This document shows positions 1 to 5,381 of a stretch of 5,761 bases of DNA, piece by piece. The notes beneath the pieces are model-generated. The model did not search any database and was not told the origin of the DNA. It saw only the letters and a list, made by a program, of their open reading frames with translations. The DNA lies in NCBI GenBank assembly GCA_002499015.1, contig DAJY01000033.1, positions 11,066 to 16,826 on the forward strand, in the 5' to 3' direction. The number at the start of each line of letters is the position of its first letter. The first letter of the stretch is position 1. The stretch comes from Euryarchaeota archaeon UBA242. Its GTDB lineage: Archaea; Thermoplasmatota; Poseidoniia; Poseidoniales; Poseidoniaceae. Made by a program: the position numbers and the translations under genes.

Positions 1-389
1 TTAACCAGCCAGCCACATTTATCTCTAATTTCTTTTATATTTGCACCTTTTCTTCCGATAGCATTTCCTGGTTTGTCGCACTGAATAATCAGTTCACGTA
101 AACATTCATCGAAGTAAATCTGACTAATTTCCACATCTTCGGGAATTATTTCTTTGATTGTTTTTCTAGTTTCTTCTTCCGACAGCATTATGCTTTCATC
201 TGGACGTAAAATTACTCTCTTCTTAATGGTCTTAGATATCTTACCCAAGAACCCTTCCGAATCTGTAAATCTATCCAACATAGTAGTTACAATGACAATG
301 TCACCGGCTTCTAGGTCTACTGAATAATCCACTGTTTCAGGGATTATCTTGGCTATTTCATCTTTCAATTCTTTAAACGTTTGGCGCAT
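1..389 (-). CDS. aCPSF1: aCPSF1, archaeal KH-domain beta-CASP ribonuclease (N-terminal 129 residues, cut by window edge)
   Basis: This is the 5' part of the gene for the archaeal homologue of CPSF73, a metallo-beta-lactamase/beta-CASP nuclease that cleaves RNA 3' ends and acts as a general transcription termination factor. Only the RNA-binding N-terminus is visible. A first KH-like segment (about residues 1-62) ends in KKRVILRPDESIML, the family's usual linker. The second KH domain (about 70-129) contains EIIPEDVEISQIYFDE and the GxxG loop GRKG at 112-115, followed by IKEIRDKCGW. The beta-lactamase and beta-CASP domains lie outside the window, so catalytic residues cannot be checked. The ATG at 389 is preceded by AAGGTGA four bases upstream, a good archaeal Shine-Dalgarno match. 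No stop is seen before the edge. It follows psmB on the same strand by 88 bases, a neighbourhood I recall from other euryarchaea. The family call is firm; the truncation is only the window edge. Confidence 0.9.
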   Translation of the reverse strand, partial: MRQTFKELKDEIAKIIPETVDYSVDLEAGDIVIVTTMLDRFTDSEGFLGKISKTIKKRVILRPDESIMLSEEETRKTIKEIIPEDVEISQIYFDECLRELIIQCDKPGNAIGRKGANIKEIRDKCGWLV

Positions 390-393
390 TAAC

Positions 394-400
394 TCACCTT
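394..400 (-). promoter_or_regulatory. Shine-Dalgarno site of aCPSF1
   Basis: AAGGTGA on the minus strand, four bases before the ATG at 389, matches the archaeal 16S rRNA tail (complement of CACCTCC). It fixes the start codon against an open frame that continues upstream without a stop into psmB. It is the clearest ribosome-binding site in the window. Confidence 0.6.
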
Positions 401-414
401 CTCCCGCTCCGCCC

Positions 415-461
415 AAAAAAATTGGCAGTACCCACTCAGCGTGGTTGCAACATGGAGTTGC
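415..461 (-). terminator. Possible intercistronic terminator/attenuator: two small hairpins then a T7 tract
   Basis: Reading the minus strand downstream of the psmB stop, there is a perfect 5-bp stem GCAAC/GTTGC with a 5-base loop (461-447). Next is a perfect 4-bp stem CCAC/GTGG with a 5-base loop (444-432), then a ten-base spacer and a run of seven T (421-415). Archaeal RNA polymerase stops at U-tracts, and aCPSF1 is known to act at U-rich 3' ends, so this could end or attenuate psmB transcripts before aCPSF1. The stems are short and could arise by chance. The T7 run is the stronger element. Confidence 0.35.
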
Positions 462-477
462 GGGAATTGGAACATAC

Positions 478-1104
478 TCACTTGAGTAGTTTGGAAATCT
501 CTTCTGCGGATACTTGCTGGTAACCGTCTTTAGCAGTAATTACTGCCAAATCCATACCGTTGCCGGAGGCTGCATCGCGCTGGCCTGATGCGTAAAGGGC
601 GCGTGCCGCGAGTTTTAATGCTTCGCTTCGAGTCATACCATCTGTATAATTGTCTTCAAGGACACCATACATGTATGGAGAGCCTGAACCAGTAGCACAA
701 TAAGAATCAGGAATTGAACCACCTGCGGAGTCGATAGAGTATACATGGCCACCATCTTCATCCACGCCTACAATCAATAATTGTACCCAGTGAGGTTTGC
801 CGACTAGAATATTTGCAGTCATAGTCGCAGCACCCTTGACAGTCATTGGCTGTTGACGGCGAAGCTCAAACAGTGAAATTTCTGCTGATAGAGTTCTTGA
901 AAGTGATTGTGCATGACCTACGAGACCTGCAGTTGTTAGAGCGAGGTTTTTTCCGATTCGGAATAACTTTTGCACATTCTTATTTGCAATAAAATGCCCC
1001 ATTGTTGCTCTATGGTCAGCACCGACTACGACTCCTCCGGCAAAAGTAATTCCAATTGTGCTTGTTCCAGTCTTTAAGACATTCGGCGGTGTATCCATCA
1101 TCAT
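478..1104 (-). CDS. psmB: 20S proteasome beta subunit (threonine protease)
   Basis: Catalytic beta subunit of the archaeal 20S core particle, which degrades unfolded or tagged proteins in the cytoplasm. With the start at 1104 the product is 208 residues: a 13-residue propeptide ending in LKTG, then the autocatalytically exposed nucleophile in TSTIGITFAGG. Numbering the mature protein from that threonine, T1, D17 (GADHRAT) and K33 (NVQKLF) are present, as is S129 in GSGSPYMYGVLE. The late RDAASGNGMD block supplies the remaining Asp/Ser pair. The mature length (195) is ordinary. The frame stays open up to an ATG at 1212, which would give 244 residues, but that would make an atypically long propeptide. 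Three consecutive ATG codons (1104, 1101, 1098), preceded by a weak AAGGAAG, make the downstream start more likely. The alpha subunit is not in the window. The identification is essentially certain; the exact start is not. Confidence 0.97.
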   Translation of the reverse strand: MMMDTPPNVLKTGTSTIGITFAGGVVVGADHRATMGHFIANKNVQKLFRIGKNLALTTAGLVGHAQSLSRTLSAEISLFELRRQQPMTVKGAATMTANILVGKPHWVQLLIVGVDEDGGHVYSIDSAGGSIPDSYCATGSGSPYMYGVLEDNYTDGMTRSEALKLAARALYASGQRDAASGNGMDLAVITAKDGYQQVSAEEISKLLK

Positions 1105-1276
1105 CAATCTTCCTTGGAGGCGACACCTATTGAACTTTGAGCCGCAATTGCTTCCTGCAACCGGACCTTTATCAACCTCACGAAAAGAATAGATGGAATA
1201 ATATCGGTCCATAACCGGTCTTTTTTGAACGAATGATAGGGAGGGGTTCTTGAATCGTCGCCATCCCCGTTAAAAT
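1105..1276. other. Divergent intergenic region between psmB and sepF
   Basis: This 172-base spacer must carry promoters for psmB (leftward) and sepF (rightward). TATA-like candidates are weak: TTGATAAAGG on the minus strand at 1175-1166, and AATGATA on the plus strand at 1232-1238, which would leave sepF a leader of roughly 15 bases. No clear Shine-Dalgarno precedes the sepF ATG, so a very short or absent leader is possible. Most of the spacer is also an open frame on the minus strand, giving the long-start form of psmB (to 1212) and another small frame. I see no convincing coding signal in either. No strong inverted repeat was found. Confidence 0.4.
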
Positions 1277-1909
1277 ATGGCGAGGAAGAAAGAGGAGGGC
1301 GAGGATGCTCATCAATACTCACTCGATACTTTTTTGAATCCCCAAGAGGGTTCGGAAGTGAAATTTCAAAGTACTGATTCAGACGAATCTAATAACATTC
1401 CGGCGATGCTTGATTTGGACAACATTGGAACTACTGAAGTTGACCCAGTTGCAGAAGATGCGATCACTCAACCGATAGTTGAGATCAATCCTCTTCGTTC
1501 TTTTGAAATGCCTAGTTCTCAAAGCAATAATGTGAAAACAACACCTAAAACAAAATTGGTTTTCCATGATCTAGAAAAAATCTATCCGAACCCTCCGATA
1601 AAGGATGAGACAAATGGATTGGTAATTCATAGAGCAGTTTTGCATGACTTGACTGGAATCGGACAATTGATGGATTGGCTGAGCGATGACCATGGGGCGA
1701 TAGTCGAAATGGGCCGCCTGATGAAGCGAGATGTTGAATTCACAACAGCTCTACACCGACTAAACCAATTTATTGAAGGTGATTTAGGAGGACAAATTAT
1801 CCAAATCACTGAATCTAGATTGATGTTCCTCCCACCTGGTTGTCGCGGATTGAAAGGCTTAGATGCTGAAGCATTTGCAGCTGAGGATTTAGGACAGAGG
1901 CGTTTTTGA
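1277..1909 (+). CDS. sepF: Archaeal SepF, FtsZ-ring membrane-anchor protein
   Basis: A 210-residue protein with a SepF domain (formerly DUF552) at its C-terminus. In archaea with FtsZ, SepF binds FtsZ and tethers the division ring to the membrane. The domain spans about residues 114-190: the strand GLVIHRAVLHDLTGIGQLMDWL, a second strand HGAIVEMGRL, a helix with FTTALHRLNQFIEGDLGG, and the closing IIQITESRLMFLPPG, which matches the family's usual GGDIxxIxxxxxLxTP ending. Residues 1-110 are acidic, polar and low in complexity, so probably disordered. The very N-terminus (MARKKEEGEDAH) does not look like the short amphipathic membrane-targeting helix usual for SepF. A stop three bases before the upstream AAT codon leaves the ATG at 1277 as the first possible start, so the helix is not hidden by a wrong start unless the gene model is incomplete. 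It overlaps the next gene by one base. The domain is recognised by pattern, not by a search. Confidence 0.83.
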   Translation: MARKKEEGEDAHQYSLDTFLNPQEGSEVKFQSTDSDESNNIPAMLDLDNIGTTEVDPVAEDAITQPIVEINPLRSFEMPSSQSNNVKTTPKTKLVFHDLEKIYPNPPIKDETNGLVIHRAVLHDLTGIGQLMDWLSDDHGAIVEMGRLMKRDVEFTTALHRLNQFIEGDLGGQIIQITESRLMFLPPGCRGLKGLDAEAFAAEDLGQRRF

Positions 1910-2547
1910 TGCAACCACAGCCGATTGACATCCCTTGCCCTATATGTTCTATAGAGGGCGAAGTGAAAATGATTGCCCACGTTGATGATATTCCATATTT
2001 TGGAGAACACACACAGGTAACCGTTCTTTGCAATGCTTGCGGATGGAGGCAAACTGACTTCATCCCCGCTGAAGGAGAGAAATCAGGTGCATGGAAACTC
2101 GTTATTGATAGCCCAGAAAAATTATCGGCCAGAGTTATTCGTTCATCTTCGTGTACAGTAAGGGTCGATGAATTAGACCTAGTTGTCAATCCTGGTAGTA
2201 ATTCAACCGGTTATGTATCAAATGTCGAAGGTGTTCTGAAACGCTTTGCCGATGTCATTAATATGGTCTTGCGAGATGTTCAAAACGAAGCTTTACAACA
2301 TGCTGCTGAAGGTATTGAGCAGGGGCTTGAAGATACGATGAATGCGATTGATAAATTGGAAAAAATGTTGACAACAATCGAATCGATGAAGGAAGAAGGT
2401 TCAACTCCAATCACCTTAGAATTACTTGACCCTAATGGTCATTCGATGATTATTCATGAAGATTCAGTTGAGAGGGAATTGAGCGATGAAGAATTAGCCG
2501 AACTACCCGTTGGACCAGATCCACCGGTAATGTCTACTGATGAATAG
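1909..2547 (+). CDS. zpr1: ZPR1-type C4 zinc-finger protein
   Basis: A 212-residue protein of the ZPR1 family. In eukaryotes ZPR1 binds and helps fold the translation elongation factor eEF1A; the archaeal role is not settled. The N-terminal zinc ribbon has CPIC at 10-13 and CNACG at 41-45 (CxxC-x27-CxxC). It is followed by the family's beta domain, with LSARVIRSSSCTVRVDELDL (72-91) and VNPGSNSTGYVSNVEGVL (93-110), corresponding to the 'KSDTATIEIPELDLEVEPGT...FTTVEGLL' signature. Residues 111-165 form a long helical segment, then LELLDPNGHSMI (170-181) matches the 'DPxGNS' end block, and an acidic tail closes the protein. The start is the ATG at 1909, whose A is also the last base of the sepF stop (TGATG), implying translational coupling. 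A TTG one codon earlier is unlikely. The cytoplasmic role is inferred from the family. Confidence 0.9.
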   Translation: MQPQPIDIPCPICSIEGEVKMIAHVDDIPYFGEHTQVTVLCNACGWRQTDFIPAEGEKSGAWKLVIDSPEKLSARVIRSSSCTVRVDELDLVVNPGSNSTGYVSNVEGVLKRFADVINMVLRDVQNEALQHAAEGIEQGLEDTMNAIDKLEKMLTTIESMKEEGSTPITLELLDPNGHSMIIHEDSVERELSDEELAELPVGPDPPVMSTDE

Positions 2548-2548
2548 T

Positions 2549-3937
2549 TCACTGAGCGTCAGATGCGAGGAAGTCTTTGACCAAATGAGCTGTTTGGGCT
2601 CTCATCTCATGCAGATTGCCGAGCCATGATGTTGCTCTTTCGACACATAGTTGCTTCATTTCACCAGCCAATAGTTTACCTGCGCGATAATCTGCATTTA
2701 TTTCTGCTAAATATGAATCATCATCTTCAAAGAAATACATCATATATTGGTAGGCAACATCAATATCTGGATTTCCACCAAGCCTTCTATGCTCTTCGAT
2801 AGTGGTTTGGCCACCTGAAAATGCTCGCTTTATTTTCTTCTCAACCGTAGCCAAATCATCTTTCAAAAACAAAGTTGTTTTCGGCTGACTGCTACTCATC
2901 TTATCACCAGTTAAGCCAACAGCAAAGTGATGATAGGTTGAGGAAGGAGCAAGTAATCCCATCCCACCTAATTTACGTTCATAATGAAGTAAGGCCATTC
3001 TGATATTCCTCTTATCACTTTGAGTAGCGCCTGGAACATGGACTGTCCCTTGTTTAGGACTTGAGATGATATCTGAAAATCCAAGATTTTTAATACAGTT
3101 CACTATCCCATCAAAAATCTCTTTTAATCTATCTTTATCCATTCTACCATTAGGTAATTGTCCGAGTATTGCTGCGTTTTCTTCTTGAACTGACAAGCCG
3201 ATCAATAAACCAATCTTGGCATCATTGACATTGAACCAATTTGTTTTCGCAGCAAGGCCTCTAGTCAAACGAAGATGAGGGTCTTGGTCTACTCCAACTG
3301 GAACTACTATTGGACGCAATCCACCATATTCATCAGTTTGAGGATGTAAAATATCTCCGACTTGAACCAAAGGTGCTTGGACGTGGGCAAGATTAGTTTC
3401 TCCATTGAATCCATAAATTGATTCCAATTCATTTAGATTGGTTCTCTTGCCAAGTTGGAAACCCAGCCTTTGAACGATTGGACGAGATGATTGAAAGTAA
3501 ACATTTGTTTTCTCAGGGTCCAAACCCAAAGCAGCATAATTTGCAATGTACTCCGTTAGTGCGGTTTCTCTACCTTTACTAATTGAAACACCGCGGGTTG
3601 CTTGGCTTTCTAAATCAGCAACTGCAATGGTGACATCGCCCCCATTTTGTTGAAACCACTTTACTTGGTCAATAACCATAGAATGCCCCATATGCATCTG
3701 TCCACTCGGCATTAATCCAGTCAAAACACCAAATGGGTCACCGTTTTTTTGAGCATCTAATATCATCTCTAAATCACGATGGGCGAAAACTATCCCTCTC
3801 CGATGAAGGCGTGAAGGTGATGGCATCTCAATTGAATCCATAGAAGATAATCCAAACTGTTCAATGATTCTACTATAATCAGTAGATTGGGCACTACTCC
3901 ATGGGTCGATAACTAAATCTTCACTACCCATATTCAT
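2549..3937 (-). CDS. trpS: Tryptophan--tRNA ligase (archaeal type)
   Basis: Class I aminoacyl-tRNA synthetase that charges tRNA-Trp in the cytoplasm. In order: the archaeal/eukaryotic-type lead-in IDPWSSAQSTDYSRIIEQFG (10-29) and RRGIVFAHRDLEMIL (46-60); the ATP-binding HIGH variant HMGH at 82-85 in MPSGQMHMGH; the substrate-pocket block VVPVGVDQDPHLRLTR (211-226); and KMSSS at 346-350 in VGLTGDKMSSSQP. The C-terminal helical anticodon-binding part follows (RRLGGNPDIDVAYQYM and onward). At 462 residues it is longer than compact archaeal TrpRS proteins. The excess sits between the DQDP block and KMSSS, roughly residues 240-330. Start choice: GAGG (3943-3940) lies only two bases before the ATG at 3937 but eight bases before a second in-frame ATG at 3931, so a 460-residue product is equally plausible. 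It converges on the ZPR1 gene with one base between stops. Confidence 0.97.
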   Translation of the reverse strand: MNMGSEDLVIDPWSSAQSTDYSRIIEQFGLSSMDSIEMPSPSRLHRRGIVFAHRDLEMILDAQKNGDPFGVLTGLMPSGQMHMGHSMVIDQVKWFQQNGGDVTIAVADLESQATRGVSISKGRETALTEYIANYAALGLDPEKTNVYFQSSRPIVQRLGFQLGKRTNLNELESIYGFNGETNLAHVQAPLVQVGDILHPQTDEYGGLRPIVVPVGVDQDPHLRLTRGLAAKTNWFNVNDAKIGLLIGLSVQEENAAILGQLPNGRMDKDRLKEIFDGIVNCIKNLGFSDIISSPKQGTVHVPGATQSDKRNIRMALLHYERKLGGMGLLAPSSTYHHFAVGLTGDKMSSSQPKTTLFLKDDLATVEKKIKRAFSGGQTTIEEHRRLGGNPDIDVAYQYMMYFFEDDDSYLAEINADYRAGKLLAGEMKQLCVERATSWLGNLHEMRAQTAHLVKDFLASDAQ

Positions 3938-3999
3938 TGCCTCTATATCGCTGGCGCTATCAATTAGGCATCAAGGCTTCGCCTTAAGAGAGATTAAAT
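3938..3999 (-). promoter_or_regulatory. Leader/promoter region of trpS with a small hairpin
   Basis: A 62-base spacer between the unknown exported-protein gene and trpS. It contains a perfect 5-bp inverted repeat AAGGC-TTC-GCCTT (plus-strand positions 3973-3985) and, on the minus strand, ATTTAAT at 3999-3993, which resembles an archaeal TATA box and would put a start of transcription near 3970. Either the two genes share one transcript, or this spacer ends one unit and starts another. The sequence does not decide. The hairpin lacks a following U-tract on the minus strand, so it is a weak terminator candidate. Confidence 0.25.
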
Positions 4000-5244
4000 C
4001 TACCCTTTTCTCGAACTCTCTTTTTTGGCCAATGGGCCCATTCCTTCTCGCTTTAACAGATACAACATACCCATTAGTGATGAAGAAGTGATGATAATAA
4101 CTGCAATTGGCATCCATGCTGAATAACCATCCGCCAGTCTTGGCTCCACTAACCAAGTGAATTTTATTGAACTATAGTCAGTAAATCCCTTGGACCATAA
4201 GAATAAATCTGAGGTGCGATGGGATGCGATTGTCACTGCAGCAGAGTGATTATTCCAAAATTGTGAACGCCCCATAATGTCATGAAAATCTGTCTCTTGA
4301 GCAATAATAATCTCTACTTTGTGACCATTTAGTACTGAAAGATGGAGATATTCACCACTCACTTGAAACCAACCTTCAGCACTGTTTTTAGCACCAGCAA
4401 TATTTGCCATAGTATAGTTTCCTAACTCGGAATCAATTATTCGAACTTCTGAAACATCAATTCCACCTAAATCAATCTTCCAAGTGATTGGAACATTCCA
4501 GGCCTCGGGTGCAGCTGCTTTGCATTGATCTGTTAGTAGTGATTCGAAATATAGAATAGTTTGATTATCATTTTGTGCCAACTCATCTGAAAATTCATAG
4601 CATCTATCCACCGTCCAATAAGACCAACTCTCTCCCCAAGTAGTAAGCCATGCATCAGCATCATCATTGAGGTAATTAGCGATGTCACGGTCATAGCGAA
4701 TACTAGCACCATCCATCCTTCCAACCCAATATAAATTGACTAAACCACCTTCCTCTACTGCACTCTTGACCTCATCAAGAGAACCAATTGTCTGCTCTAG
4801 ACTTCCACCACGACGACCGAGATTATACCAATCCCAGATATCAATAGGTGCGTCCTGTGAATCATGCCAAGCACTTTCCGCCAATCCATTATTATCACCA
4901 TGAACAACTAATCCTTGTCGCGCAATAATTTCATGCTGAGCCATTGTTAAACTCGATGGTGAATAAGTTGAGATGGTATTATTACCCCATTTACTTGCAC
5001 TGATTTTGCTTTCAATATATTCTCTGCATTCAATCGCCATAGCACCAGGATCAAGATTCCATGACAAGTGTAGCATTTGGTAGCAGCCAAATTCATCACC
5101 ACTTTCCAATTTATCAGTGGCGAGAGAAGTGGTTAGCCAACCATCATCATCCCATTCCAGTTCTGCTAATACAGTTGGACTCCAAGTTACACTAATTAGC
5201 ATACCAAGAACGAGTATAGTTAGGAGTCTAGAGCCACTGGTCAT
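4000..5244 (-). CDS. Exported, membrane-anchored protein of unknown function
   Basis: I do not recognise this 414-residue protein. A Sec-type signal peptide is clear: basic start (MTSGSR), hydrophobic core LLTILVLGMLISVTW, and a likely cut after VLA at residue 27. A single hydrophobic helix near 377-397 (WMPIAVIIITSSSLMGMLYLL) is followed by a basic tail (KRE...KKESSRKG). The topology is therefore a large extracytoplasmic domain with a C-terminal anchor and a short cytoplasmic end. The exposed part is acidic and unusually rich in tryptophan (about 20 in the protein, with a cluster at 199-210). It has four cysteines (54, 73, 215, 241), possibly two disulfides, and N-glycosylation sequons at N88, N227, N276 and N332. 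Residues 250-370 read like beta-rich repeats of strands. No catalytic motif is evident. The ATG at 5244 follows AAGGGA at six bases. It lies 62 bases upstream of trpS on the same strand and divergent from plsC. The reality of the gene is well supported; its role is unknown. Confidence 0.85.
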   Translation of the reverse strand: MTSGSRLLTILVLGMLISVTWSPTVLAELEWDDDGWLTTSLATDKLESGDEFGCYQMLHLSWNLDPGAMAIECREYIESKISASKWGNNTISTYSPSSLTMAQHEIIARQGLVVHGDNNGLAESAWHDSQDAPIDIWDWYNLGRRGGSLEQTIGSLDEVKSAVEEGGLVNLYWVGRMDGASIRYDRDIANYLNDDADAWLTTWGESWSYWTVDRCYEFSDELAQNDNQTILYFESLLTDQCKAAAPEAWNVPITWKIDLGGIDVSEVRIIDSELGNYTMANIAGAKNSAEGWFQVSGEYLHLSVLNGHKVEIIIAQETDFHDIMGRSQFWNNHSAAVTIASHRTSDLFLWSKGFTDYSSIKFTWLVEPRLADGYSAWMPIAVIIITSSSLMGMLYLLKREGMGPLAKKESSRKG

Positions 5245-5381
5245 GAGATTCCCTTGCCCAGTGCTTGCACCTTCCCCTATTCATCATTTGCACTCACCAT
5301 AATCCATATCCACAGCACAAATGAGGTTGCTATTAGCGAATTAGAGGTAACACTCAAAGGCAAAAAGCAAAAGGCAACTCT
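5245..5381. other. Divergent intergenic region between the exported-protein gene and plsC
   Basis: This 137-base AT-rich spacer should carry two outward promoters. Leftward, the minus strand has a TATA-like GGATTATGG around 5305-5297, which would leave a leader of about 30 bases. Rightward, CTATTAG at about 5330-5336 is a weak candidate for plsC. A small inverted repeat GTGC-TT-GCAC sits at 5261-5270, inside the likely leader of the leftward gene. All of these are low-confidence. No gene is seen in this stretch. Confidence 0.3.

Noticed and set aside
1104..1322. A 72-codon open frame on the minus strand whose TGA overlaps the first psmB ATG (TGATG), as if coupled to psmB.
   Set aside because: It begins inside sepF on the opposite strand, spans the whole divergent promoter region, has no ribosome-binding site, and its sequence resembles nothing I know. 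The overlap alone is weak evidence.
1379..2189. Open frames on the minus strand within sepF and the ZPR1 gene (1379-1567, 1627-2052, 1815-2189).
   Set aside because: They lie antisense to two well-supported genes, have irregular composition rich in Ser, Arg, Asn and Cys, and overlap one another. They are shadow frames.
3973..3985. Hairpin AAGGC-TTC-GCCTT considered as a T-box-like or tryptophan-responsive leader of trpS.
   Set aside because: It is a 5-bp stem with no nearby Trp codons, no specifier-like structure and no U-tract. The spacer is too short for a T-box, which is a bacterial element.
3971..4724. Short minus-strand frames at 3971-4156 and 4533-4724 in a second frame of the exported-protein gene.
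   Set aside because: They sit within or across the end of a gene with clear signal peptide and anchor features in the other frame, with no start signals of their own.
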